Shown here one piece after another: positions 1-7,060 of a stretch of 9,744 nucleotides of DNA. The DNA is taken from the NCBI GenBank assembly GCA_016176745.1, contig JACOWO010000080.1, positions 1-9,744 of the forward strand. Direction: 5' to 3'. Made by a program: the position numbers and the translations under genes. The notes below the pieces were generated by a model. It saw only the letters and a program-made list of their open reading frames with translations. It did no database searches and had not been told where the DNA came from. The stretch comes from Nitrosopumilales archaeon. GTDB taxonomy: Archaea > Thermoproteota > Nitrososphaeria > Nitrososphaerales > Nitrosopumilaceae. Every line of letters begins with the position of its first letter. Position 1 is the first letter of the stretch.

Positions 1-1066
1 AGATGAACTCTACAAATGGCTTGATGAAACTCAAAGCCTACAAAAAGATGTAAAAAAATATGTCCAAAACTGGATAAGGGGAGGACTAGTTGACTGGGAT
101 ATTACACGCGATATTTCTTGGGGAGTTCCAATCCCTATGGAAAACGCAAAGGATAAGGTGTTTTATGGCTGGTTTGACAACCACCTCGCATACATTTCAT
201 CAGCTGTAAAATTTCTAAATGACAAAGGACTTGACGGAAAAACGTTTTGGAACTCTGCTGATATCTACCACTTTATAGGAAAAGACATTGTTTATCACCA
301 CTATCTTTTCTTGCCTGCAATAAGGATTGGAATTGGAAAAGAGTACAAACTTCCAGATTATATTCCAACACGTGGTCATCTTACACTACAGTCAAAAAAA
401 ATATCAAAGAGTCGTAATTGGTACATTGGGTTAAAAGAGTTCTTAGGATATTATCCTGCAGACTATTTGCGATTCTATCTGGTTTCTATAACTCCATATT
501 CGCAGGATGACTTGAACTTTGACTGGGATGAGTTTGCAACTAAAATAAATTCAGAATTGATTGGAAACCTTGGAAACTTGGTGAATCGTACACTTGGATT
601 TGCAAAAAAAACTTTTGATGGGAAAATACCTGCGCCAGAAATCTTTGATAATCATGATAAGGAAGCAGAAGAAAAGATCAAAAAATTATCATCAGAAGTT
701 GGCAATTTAATGGAACAAAATCATCTTGATAGAGCGATAAAAAAGATTCTTGAATTTACAGCATACTTTAATCAATATTTTCAACACAAAGAACCATGGA
801 AAAATGGTAGTAGTACTAAAACTACGGTATATCTTTCTACAAACGCAGTTGCAAGCCTTGCAATCGTTTTGTATTCTTTTTTGCCAGCATCAGCAGAAAA
901 GATTTGGTCGCAACTTGGAATGAATAACAAAATCTCAGATCAATCATGGGATTCGGCATCTAGTTTACTAATAAAAAAAGATCACAATATTGGCAATGTA
1001 ACGCCATTGTTTTCAAAAGTTGAAGAATCGGATATACAAAACTACAAAAAGAAATTTCAAAACTAG
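1..1066 (+). CDS. metG: Methionyl-tRNA synthetase, C-terminal part (5' end outside window)
   Basis: This class I aminoacyl-tRNA synthetase charges tRNA-Met with methionine in the cytoplasm. The open frame is already running at base 2 and continues to the TAG at 1064-1066, giving about 354 residues; an ATG at 137 is internal, because conserved sequence (GLVDWDITRDISWGVPIP) lies before it. Seen in order: the catalytic-core block GWFDNHLAYISS, then KDIVYHHYLFLPA, then the signature loop KISKSRN (a KMSKS variant) preceded by IPTRGHLTLQ, then the anticodon-binding helical domain beginning near FDWDEFATKINSEL and GNLGNLVNRTLGF. The protein ends after this domain, with no obvious C-terminal EMAP/tRNA-binding domain, so that function, if present, would be a separate gene. 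The HIGH motif and zinc knuckles must lie upstream of the window. The following gene is 62 bp downstream and has its own promoter-like box. Confidence 0.95.
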   Translation, partial: DELYKWLDETQSLQKDVKKYVQNWIRGGLVDWDITRDISWGVPIPMENAKDKVFYGWFDNHLAYISSAVKFLNDKGLDGKTFWNSADIYHFIGKDIVYHHYLFLPAIRIGIGKEYKLPDYIPTRGHLTLQSKKISKSRNWYIGLKEFLGYYPADYLRFYLVSITPYSQDDLNFDWDEFATKINSELIGNLGNLVNRTLGFAKKTFDGKIPAPEIFDNHDKEAEEKIKKLSSEVGNLMEQNHLDRAIKKILEFTAYFNQYFQHKEPWKNGSSTKTTVYLSTNAVASLAIVLYSFLPASAEKIWSQLGMNNKISDQSWDSASSLLIKKDHNIGNVTPLFSKVEESDIQNYKKKFQN

Positions 1067-1098
1067 AATCATTTCCATAAAACTTTCTGACTTGATAA

Positions 1099-1105
1099 CT
1101 TAATA
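1099..1105 (+). promoter_or_regulatory. TATA-like box for the secreted WW-repeat protein
   Basis: CTTAATA is centred about 27 nt before the TTG at 1129, the spacing expected when archaeal transcription starts at or next to the start codon. This supports both a leaderless mRNA and the TTG start. Confidence 0.45.
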
Positions 1106-1128
1106 CTTGACTGAATAAACTAGTACTA

Positions 1129-2130
1129 TTGAGAACACGAATCTCGTGTACTTGTGTATTTGTATTTGTACTAATAACTAGCTCATATGTATTTGCTACA
1201 GCAAATGGAGAAAAAGAAAGCACATCAAATTACGGAACAATTAGAATTGATAATGATTCATTTTCCATAAAAGAAGATCAATTAGTTATTATGCAAATTA
1301 CAGGTAACGTTGTAAACTCATCAGGCGGAGTGAGACTATCGCTGTTTATTGACAAACCCGACGGGTCTACAGCAGAAGTAAAAACGCTTCCAAATAACCT
1401 AGGTGAGTATTCTACTAGTCTTTTACTTGATGCAAATTGGCAAGTTGGAAATTATTCGATACGTGCAGTTTATCTGGGAAATCAACTCGGTGTTGTAACT
1501 TTTGTAATTAATGAAGTCGAAGGTCCAAACATCGTTACCACATCAATCATTGGAACCCTCAATATAGAAAAAGAAGAATATTTCATCTCAGAAAATGGAA
1601 CTACTATTGTTGAAATTTATGGTAATGTTATGGGATACGAAGAAGACACCACCATCATATTTATCATCAAAAAACCTGACGGTACAACCAAAGATCTGGC
1701 TGCTAAAGGGGAAAGAACAGGCGATTTTAAAACAAGAATTACGATAAAAGATGATTGGACATCAGGCACATATGAAGTCAGTGCAAGTTATAAAGAAAAA
1801 GATCTAGGAAAGGTTTCTTTTGTTGTAAATAATGTAGAATCAAGCGAATATGAAATACAAATTCCAACGTGGATTAAAACCAATGCAGGATGGTGGGCTT
1901 CAAACCAAATACAAGACAATGATTTTGTTAAAGGAATAGAATATCTCGTTAAACAAGATATACTCAAAATCCCTCAAACTACTCAAGAGTCTGAAACAGT
2001 ATCACAACAAATTCCATCTTGGCTAAGAAAAACCGCTGGTTGGTGGTCTGAAGGTGCAATATCAAATGAAGAATTTGTAAAAGGAATACAATATCTTATA
2101 CAAAAAAATATTGTCAAAATTTCAAAGTAA
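1129..2130 (+). CDS. Secreted protein with two Ig-like domains and two C-terminal WW repeats
   Basis: The product is exported: it has a short basic N-terminus, a hydrophobic stretch at residues 7-24 and a likely cleavage near VFATANG. Residues 36-131 and 141-237 are two similar beta-sandwich-like repeats; each contains KPDG followed about 20-25 residues later by a W..G.Y block (WQVGNYSIRA, WTSGTYEVSA) and ends in a F(V)(I/V)N(E/N)VE strand. This suggests Ig/MG2-like adhesive modules. Two copies of a roughly 38-residue motif close the protein (244-282 and 295-332): IP(T/S)W(I/L)..AGWW...I...FVKGI.YL...I.KI. I know this motif from many secreted thaumarchaeal proteins, but its function is not established to my knowledge. 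The start is TTG; no ATG lies before the signal peptide in frame, and the TATA spacing fits. Surface attachment or binding is inferred; no catalytic motif is visible. Confidence 0.8.
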   Translation: MRTRISCTCVFVFVLITSSYVFATANGEKESTSNYGTIRIDNDSFSIKEDQLVIMQITGNVVNSSGGVRLSLFIDKPDGSTAEVKTLPNNLGEYSTSLLLDANWQVGNYSIRAVYLGNQLGVVTFVINEVEGPNIVTTSIIGTLNIEKEEYFISENGTTIVEIYGNVMGYEEDTTIIFIIKKPDGTTKDLAAKGERTGDFKTRITIKDDWTSGTYEVSASYKEKDLGKVSFVVNNVESSEYEIQIPTWIKTNAGWWASNQIQDNDFVKGIEYLVKQDILKIPQTTQESETVSQQIPSWLRKTAGWWSEGAISNEEFVKGIQYLIQKNIVKISK

Positions 2131-2145
2131 TGCATTTGCTATTGA

Positions 2146-2155
2146 TTTTAACTTA
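2146..2155 (+). promoter_or_regulatory. Possible TATA box for the pseudo-GTPase gene
   Basis: TTTTAACTTA lies about 47 nt before the ATG at 2197, which would give a leader of about 20 nt. No clear Shine-Dalgarno sequence follows, so this is a weak call; co-transcription from the upstream gene is the alternative. Confidence 0.3.
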
Positions 2156-2196
2156 TTCCAACAACGTTGAATTAGATGTGATTTTTTGTTAAAGTA

Positions 2197-3114
2197 ATGA
2201 GATCTGTAAACTTTGTAGTTTTGGGTGAGCAATCAATAGCTGACGAATTTGGAAAGAAGGGAACAAAAACCGACATTACATTGTATGATAGAAAAGAATC
2301 TGACATTATACGAACTTGGGTTGTCCCAAACGGTTTTCCAGACAAAATCCAACCGCTTTTTCAAGCAATTAGTCTTGGTGAATACATCATATTCTATGTG
2401 GGCTCACTTGACAAATTTACCGGTGAACAAATAATTGCACTTGATCTATTAAAGAAAAGAGAAGGCATTCTAAGCCACACATATGAAGTGGACGAAAATC
2501 GACTAACTGCAATGATCAAAGGAACTGTACTTGAACACTATAAACTGGTTAGTTCGTCGGATCTAAAACAAGTTACCAATAAACTTGAACCAATTTCAAA
2601 AGAAGGAAAAACAAAAATCGTAATTGATCATTGCTTTGATGTAAAGGGTGTTGGAACAGTAGTTTTAGGCAAAGTATCACAGGGAAAAGTAAAACAATAC
2701 GATACCCTGAAACTCTTACCTGTAGGAATAGAAGTGATGGTAAAATCCATCCAGATGCACGATGATTCTGTGTCTGAGGCCAAATCTCCAGCAAGAGTTG
2801 GTCTTTCTCTTAAAGGAGCAAAACCTGATGAAATAAACAGAGGAGATATTTTATGTGAAGATTCATCTGCATGTCAAATAAAATCAGAAATCGAACTTGA
2901 TTTTAAGAAAAATCCATTCTATAAAGGTGAAATTTCAGAAAACCAAATGTGCTTGGTAAGTATTGACATGCAAGTAAAAGCAGCCAAATTTGTATCAGCA
3001 AATCCAATAAAGCTTAGACTAGACAAACCAGCAATATTTGATAATGATATCTGTGTTATATTGAAACCCGATTCTGAAAATATAAGAATTCTTGGCAGTG
3101 GTACAATTAGATAA
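2197..3114 (+). CDS. EF-Tu/SelB-like translation factor homologue with degenerate G domain
   Basis: The 305-residue protein has the layout of an EF-Tu/SelB GTPase. Residues 1-128 take the place of the G domain: VNFVVLG is the first strand, PNGFPDKIQPLFQAISL sits where DxPGH and its helix would be, and FTGEQIIALDLLKK matches the helix after it. However, the P-loop GxxxxGK[ST] is missing (GEQSIADEFG instead), DxxG is replaced by VPNG, and the NKxD position reads SHTYEVDE. It should therefore not bind GTP in the normal way. Residues 138-222 form a convincing EF-Tu domain 2 (VKGVGTVVLGKV...YDTLKLLP...VGLSLKGAKPDEINRGDIL), and 227-305 look like domain 3, ending ILGSGTIR. Nothing in the window indicates selenocysteine use. 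A role with the ribosome or an aminoacyl-tRNA is inference. The ATG start directly precedes the first beta strand. Confidence 0.75.
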   Translation: MRSVNFVVLGEQSIADEFGKKGTKTDITLYDRKESDIIRTWVVPNGFPDKIQPLFQAISLGEYIIFYVGSLDKFTGEQIIALDLLKKREGILSHTYEVDENRLTAMIKGTVLEHYKLVSSSDLKQVTNKLEPISKEGKTKIVIDHCFDVKGVGTVVLGKVSQGKVKQYDTLKLLPVGIEVMVKSIQMHDDSVSEAKSPARVGLSLKGAKPDEINRGDILCEDSSACQIKSEIELDFKKNPFYKGEISENQMCLVSIDMQVKAAKFVSANPIKLRLDKPAIFDNDICVILKPDSENIRILGSGTIR

Positions 3115-3121
3115 TTTTTTT
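3115..3121 (+). terminator. T-tract terminator after the pseudo-GTPase gene
   Basis: A run of seven T starts directly after the TAA stop and has no stem-loop before it. Oligo-T tracts are the usual archaeal termination signal, so this fits the end of the upstream transcript. Confidence 0.5.
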
Positions 3122-3137
3122 GTTGACCTATAAACAG

Positions 3138-3146
3138 TTTAATTAA
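3138..3146 (+). promoter_or_regulatory. TATA-like box for the membrane protein gene
   Basis: TTTAATTAA is centred about 34 nt before the ATG at 3176, predicting a start of transcription near 3167 and a leader of about 9 nt. Confidence 0.5.
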
Positions 3147-3175
3147 GTCTACTTACTGTGTGTTAATGAAACGAT

Positions 3176-4387
3176 ATGGTAAGTACATCAGCTATATCAT
3201 ATAGTGTATTTTTTTCTACACTTTTTGTTGTATGTATTAGCTTGGTTTCTGTTGTATTTCCTGCACTAATTGTCACAATCGCTAGCCCTTATCAAACTAA
3301 TTTGGCGCCTTTCGAAGCAGGACCATTAGCAATTCCGTTAGTAATAGCCAATTTCGTATTGATTGGAGTCGGACTAGCATATTATAAACGAAAACTACCT
3401 ACATCCGTAAGCAAACCAATCGAATCTATCTTAAATTTCGAAGTATCAAAACGCATAACAATAATTGTTGCTATCATATTGCTGGCAATCTACATCGGAT
3501 TTTCTATCCCAGAGCTTACACTAAATGAAGCAGACCAAGTGGGAGATTACCAAGTACTTAAACAAGCACTTGATCTCTGGCCTTTTGGTGATTCTGATGA
3601 TCTTTACGTAAAAGAACAAAACGACAGATATGTGCGTATTTTTTTACTTTACATATCACAGAATATTTTTCAAAACATCAAACTGCTTCCGTTTATAGCA
3701 AGCATCTTGTTAGTAATTTTGACATATTTCTTTACACATCAACTATCCTCTAAAAGATTTGCAGGGTTGGTATCTATGGCTGTTTTATTACAAAGCTATA
3801 CTTTTCTAGAATATGATACTATAGCTGTTTATGAGAATTTCTGGGTCTTGTTTTATGTTTTATCATTGTATGTAATCAACAAAAAATGGTATTTCTCATC
3901 ACCTATTTTGTATCTTCTTTCAATATTTACAAAAGCATTTGCAGCGCCGTTTGTATTCATGAGCATGTTCTTCGTATACAGAAGTTCACTTGACAAAAAG
4001 AAAAAAATGCTAATAATGATTTTTTATGCTGCAATAATCATAGCAGCATTAACTATTTTCGTATTTGCTGATACAATTTATGGCGAACTAATGACCTTTA
4101 AACCATTTCAGTTTTGGCTTGGTTTTACAGTTTTGGCTTATCAATTACGTTTTGACTATTTTTTTATTTTAACATTATTACCATTAACAATAGGTCTTTT
4201 TATCATGTCACGTAAGGGAATAAAAGTTGCTGATTCAATTCTGATATTATTTTTAGGAACTATTCTTGCAGGACCGATTTTAGTATTGTTGACAGATTTC
4301 TATGTCATTTTACCATATCGTTTTGTTCCATTGCTTGTCTTTTTTTCAATAGGAATAGGCGTTTTCTTATCAAAGAAAACTAGTTAA
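3176..4387 (+). CDS. Multi-spanning membrane protein, possible GT-C type glycosyltransferase
   Basis: The 403-residue protein is almost entirely hydrophobic, with about 11-12 predicted membrane segments (near 8-36, 50-70, 93-113, 168-188, 195-212, 221-234, 241-268, 277-298, 311-325, 326-345, 351-373 and 378-397). A polar, acidic loop at 114-153 (ELTLNEADQVGDYQVLKQ, then WPFGDSDD) is the only long soluble part. The many-TM layout with an acidic loop after the early segments resembles GT-C enzymes (GT39/ArnT-like), which move sugars from lipid carriers to proteins or lipids on the outer face. I see no decisive signature, and the acidic loop follows the third segment rather than the first, so the enzyme call is only a suggestion. 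Short basic stretches (YKRK, DKKKK) mark cytoplasmic loops. Another ATG at 3166 is out of frame. The 3' end overlaps the convergent TPR gene by 8 bp. Confidence 0.65.
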   Translation: MVSTSAISYSVFFSTLFVVCISLVSVVFPALIVTIASPYQTNLAPFEAGPLAIPLVIANFVLIGVGLAYYKRKLPTSVSKPIESILNFEVSKRITIIVAIILLAIYIGFSIPELTLNEADQVGDYQVLKQALDLWPFGDSDDLYVKEQNDRYVRIFLLYISQNIFQNIKLLPFIASILLVILTYFFTHQLSSKRFAGLVSMAVLLQSYTFLEYDTIAVYENFWVLFYVLSLYVINKKWYFSSPILYLLSIFTKAFAAPFVFMSMFFVYRSSLDKKKKMLIMIFYAAIIIAALTIFVFADTIYGELMTFKPFQFWLGFTVLAYQLRFDYFFILTLLPLTIGLFIMSRKGIKVADSILILFLGTILAGPILVLLTDFYVILPYRFVPLLVFFSIGIGVFLSKKTS

Positions 4388-4395
4388 TTTTTTTT
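4361..4395 (+). terminator. Hairpin plus T-tract at the convergent gene end
   Basis: GTTTTCTT (4361-4368) and AAGAAAAC (4373-4380) form a perfect 8-bp stem with a 4-nt loop. Seven bases later a run of eight T follows (4388-4395). The stem lies in the last codons of the + strand membrane protein and the T run lies in the last codons of the minus-strand TPR gene. It would end the + strand transcript; a rho-independent-like hairpin is unusual for archaea, so the T run may be the active part. Confidence 0.45.
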
Positions 4396-5285
4396 AATAT
4401 TGTCCAGTCTGCACGGAGAGTATCTCCCTTTTCCATGATAATGCCATGAGGTAAGACGTCAAAAGGGTATATGTCATATCCTAACTTGTCATAGCCTAGA
4501 ACAGCTTTTCCAATAAAAGATGATTTTTTTCCATGTAATGTTTCTACAAATTCTCTTTTTTCATATTTTTGGCCATCTATCTCAACTAGTTCCTTAACTG
4601 GTGATGAATTCAAATATTCATCAGTAACTTCATGTGGTAAATATCCTAATGCATCTGAAACAAAAACACTTACTAGCGTTCCTTGTGAATTTCGTACCTG
4701 TAAAACAACATGTCCCAAATATTTAGAATTTGTAATTGGAATTAAACGAATATGATTTATAGCAAAATAACTATGTTTTTTAGCATCATCATTTGTAGGA
4801 TCAATTTCTAACGCTTTTTTAAAGATAGAAAACGCTTCACTATACCTTTTCGTTTCTGAAAGCACTTTTCCTTTCAGAATCAAGACATTTACGTTACTAG
4901 GCTCTATTTCTAAAATATTATCTAATGTTTGAAGTGATTCATCAATTTTTCCAAGATTAAATAATGTTGCAGCTTTATTGTTTAAGATGTTTATGTTTGT
5001 AGGATCGATTTGTAAAGCGATATTATAAATCAATAGAGCTTCTTCATATTTATTTAGTTGTGTAAGTGCAGCCCCTTTATTTCCAAGTGCAATTGAATCA
5101 GTAGGTTCTACTTCTAAAATTTTATCAAAATATTCTATTGCTTCAACAAACTTTCTTTCTTGCATTAGTGAAATGCCAATTGAGCTCCATTCTTTTATTT
5201 GAGAATCTGTTTGGTTTTGTCCAAATGAAACTTGAATGGGAAAAATCAGAATGACAATAAACAAAATAATAATTGCCAATTTCAT
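4380..5285 (-). CDS. Secreted TPR-repeat protein with a C-terminal beta-rich domain
   Basis: Residues 1-22 form a signal peptide (MKLAIIILFIVILIFPIQ, likely cut near SFG/QNQ), so the protein acts outside the membrane. Four tetratricopeptide repeats follow with an exact 34-residue period at about 30-63, 64-97, 98-131 and 132-165, each ending in a (L/I)(E/Q)(V/I)(E/D)P(T/S) corner (LEVEPTD, LQIDPTN, LEIEPSN, LEIDPTN). TPRs are protein-interaction scaffolds. From about 180 to the end lies a separate domain with strands such as GHVVLQVRNSQGTLVSVFVS and a closing PHGIIMEKGDTLRADW block. I have seen similar tails in secreted thaumarchaeal proteins but cannot name the domain. The ATG is about 28 nt from a TATA-like box. 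A role as an envelope scaffold is inference; the partner is unknown. Confidence 0.85.
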   Translation of the reverse strand: MKLAIIILFIVILIFPIQVSFGQNQTDSQIKEWSSIGISLMQERKFVEAIEYFDKILEVEPTDSIALGNKGAALTQLNKYEEALLIYNIALQIDPTNINILNNKAATLFNLGKIDESLQTLDNILEIEPSNVNVLILKGKVLSETKRYSEAFSIFKKALEIDPTNDDAKKHSYFAINHIRLIPITNSKYLGHVVLQVRNSQGTLVSVFVSDALGYLPHEVTDEYLNSSPVKELVEIDGQKYEKREFVETLHGKKSSFIGKAVLGYDKLGYDIYPFDVLPHGIIMEKGDTLRADWTILKKIN

Positions 5286-5308
5286 ATTTGATTATTACCT
5301 AGCAAATC

Positions 5309-5318
5309 GTAAATAAAC
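5309..5318 (-). promoter_or_regulatory. TATA-like box for the TPR gene
   Basis: Read on the minus strand, GTTTATTTAC is centred about 28 nt before the ATG at 5285, placing the transcription start within a few bases of the start codon. Confidence 0.5.
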
Positions 5319-5341
5319 ATTTGACGATAAAAATAAGTCTT

Positions 5342-5419
5342 TATTCGGGTTTACAATTATGAGTTTTAAAGTTGAAAGGATATTCTGGTTTAAAGTCATG
5401 AGTTTTAAAGTTGAAAGGA
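5342..5419 (+). repeat. Tandem duplication of a 39-bp unit before the zinc-ribbon gene
   Basis: 5342-5380 and 5381-5419 are directly adjacent copies that differ at only four of 39 positions (unit positions 6, 13, 15 and 17). The last 22 bases of each unit, from ATGAG to AAGGA, are identical; the identity runs one further base into the next unit. Each unit holds TTTTAAAG and a TTG AAA GGA, so both the promoter-like sequence and the start region of the small gene at 5411 are doubled. The unit length is a multiple of three. Confidence 0.9.
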
Positions 5420-5530
5420 TTACGGGCCTGTCCTATTTGTCCAGAATGTGGCTCAAAAAAATTTGAACGATTAAAAGGTAAAGGAACTAATGTAAGATGC
5501 CTAATTTGTAACAAGACCATATCAATTTAG
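5411..5530 (+). CDS. 39-residue zinc-ribbon protein
   Basis: This tiny frame encodes MKGLRACPICPECGSK..., with three cysteines in CPICPEC followed 17 residues later by the pair C-x2-C in RCLIC. This gives a C-x2-C ... C-x2-C zinc ribbon with one additional Cys (Cys7, 10, 13, 30 and 33). The spacer is rich in Lys/Arg/Gly (KKFERLKGKGTNVR), as in zinc ribbons that bind nucleic acid or sit in transcription and translation complexes. The frame is closed upstream by a TGA at 5399, so the start must be the TTG at 5411. Removing one base from AAAGTTG would instead join the frame to the ATG at 5398 (MSFKLKGLRAC...), so a frameshift or sequence error is possible. It precedes ilvC by 38 bp on the same strand. 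Function is unknown. Confidence 0.7.
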   Translation: MKGLRACPICPECGSKKFERLKGKGTNVRCLICNKTISI

Positions 5531-5538
5531 CTTGTTAG

Positions 5539-5547
5539 TTTTTATTT
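5539..5547 (+). promoter_or_regulatory. TATA-like box for ilvC
   Basis: TTTTTATTT is centred about 26 nt before the ATG at 5569, so ilvC is probably transcribed separately from the zinc-ribbon gene as a leaderless mRNA. Confidence 0.5.
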
Positions 5548-5568
5548 GCAATATTTTTAGAACCGAAT

Positions 5569-6567
5569 ATGGCAAAAATCTGGAAAGACAAAGACGTAAG
5601 CCTTGATCCAATAAAAAACGAAACAATAGCAGTTCTTGGATATGGAATACAAGGTAATGCACAAGCAAATAACCTTCGTGACTCTGGTCTTAATGTAATT
5701 GTAGGTTTAAGCAAAGGGGGTCAAAGTTGGAAAAAAGCGCAAGAAGACGGACACAAGGTGATGTCTGTTGCAGATGCATGCAAAGCTGCAGATATAATTC
5801 ATGTATTGATTCCTGATATGATTCAAGCTCAAATCTACAAAGATGAGATTGAACAGAATCTCTCAAAAGGAAACGCACTATCATTTTCACACGCTGCTGC
5901 AATTCATTGGGGATGGATAAAAGCCCCAAATTTTGTTGATGTTATAATGGTTGCACCAAAAGGACCTGGCTCTAAAGTAAGAGAAACATACCTTGAAGGT
6001 TTTGGTACTCCATCAATTGTAGCAGTACATCAAGATTTTACAAAAAGAGCATGGAACAGAACGCTTGGAATCGCAAAAGGGATAGGAAGTACGCGTACAG
6101 GAGTTATCCAAACAACTTTCAAAGAAGAAGTTGAAACCGATTGGTTTGGTGAACAAGCAGATCTTTGTGGTGGCTCTGCCTCTATGATCATAAATGCATT
6201 TGAAACACTTGTAGAAGCAGGATATCAACCAGAAATTGCATATTTTGAAGTTTTACATGAACTCAAACTTATCGTGGATATGATTCAACGATATGGCATA
6301 GCTGGAATGTACAGACGGGTAAGTGAAACGGCAAGATATGGTGGACTAACAAAAGGTCCTATGGTAATGAATAATGAAACAAAATCTAGGATGAAGGAGG
6401 TACTTGGAATGATAAAGGATGGCACATTCAATGAAGAATGGATAAGTGACTACAAAAAGAACGGAAAAAATGCTTTTGACAGATATATGAAAGAATTAGA
6501 CTCGCACCAAATTGAACAAGTTGGTAAAAAAATGCGACATATGATGTGGCCTGACTCTACGGAATAA
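5569..6567 (+). CDS. ilvC: Ketol-acid reductoisomerase, class I
   Basis: The enzyme converts acetolactate or acetohydroxybutyrate to the dihydroxy acids of valine/leucine and isoleucine synthesis, using NAD(P)H and Mg2+. The Rossmann fingerprint is GYGIQGNAQANNLRDSG at 24-40. The beta2-alphaB loop after VGL reads SKGGQSW (48-54), which usually sets the cofactor preference; Ser residues there suggest NADPH, but this is not certain. SFSHAAAIHW holds the active-site His108, and MVAPKGPGSKVR (127-138) is the conserved second block. The knotted C-terminal domain carries the metal ligands D191 and E195 (DWFGEQ) and E227 and E231. The length of 332 matches the short class I form. The HWGW segment differs from the usual HF. 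No other ilv gene is in the window, and the convergent mutase subunit ends 3 bp away. Confidence 0.97.
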   Translation: MAKIWKDKDVSLDPIKNETIAVLGYGIQGNAQANNLRDSGLNVIVGLSKGGQSWKKAQEDGHKVMSVADACKAADIIHVLIPDMIQAQIYKDEIEQNLSKGNALSFSHAAAIHWGWIKAPNFVDVIMVAPKGPGSKVRETYLEGFGTPSIVAVHQDFTKRAWNRTLGIAKGIGSTRTGVIQTTFKEEVETDWFGEQADLCGGSASMIINAFETLVEAGYQPEIAYFEVLHELKLIVDMIQRYGIAGMYRRVSETARYGGLTKGPMVMNNETKSRMKEVLGMIKDGTFNEEWISDYKKNGKNAFDRYMKELDSHQIEQVGKKMRHMMWPDSTE

Positions 6568-6570
6568 TTT

Positions 6571-6993
<423 letters not shown>

Positions 6994-7014
6994 ACTGTTT
7001 GCCTAACTTCATTA

Positions 7015-7022
7015 TTTTAAAA
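7015..7022 (-). promoter_or_regulatory. TATA-like box for the mutase small subunit
   Basis: The symmetric TTTTAAAA is centred 25 nt before the ATG at 6993 on the minus strand, as expected for a leaderless transcript. It abuts the box of the divergent gene at 7061. Confidence 0.55.
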
Positions 7023-7024
7023 GC

Positions 7025-7031
7025 TTTATTT
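7025..7031 (+). promoter_or_regulatory. TATA-like box for the small membrane-anchored protein
   Basis: TTTATTT is centred about 33 nt before the ATG at 7061, predicting a leader of about 8 nt. It is only 2 bp from the minus-strand TATA box at 7015-7022. Confidence 0.45.
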
Positions 7032-7060
7032 GTACTTCACAGAATTTTTACTGGTAACTA

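Noticed and set aside
960..1223. 87-residue minus-strand frame across the metG end
   Set aside because: It overlaps metG and the signal peptide of the next gene on the other strand and has no recognisable content.
5286..5410. Possible small RNA or riboswitch in the gap before the zinc-ribbon gene
   Set aside because: I found no convincing stem-loops; the region is explained by the TPR promoter on one strand and the tandem unit on the other.
5359..5466. 35-codon ATG frame with a repeated MSFKVERI across the 39-bp units
   Set aside because: It is a by-product of the tandem unit, being a multiple of three; the frame runs out of phase through the zinc-ribbon cysteines and shows nothing of its own.
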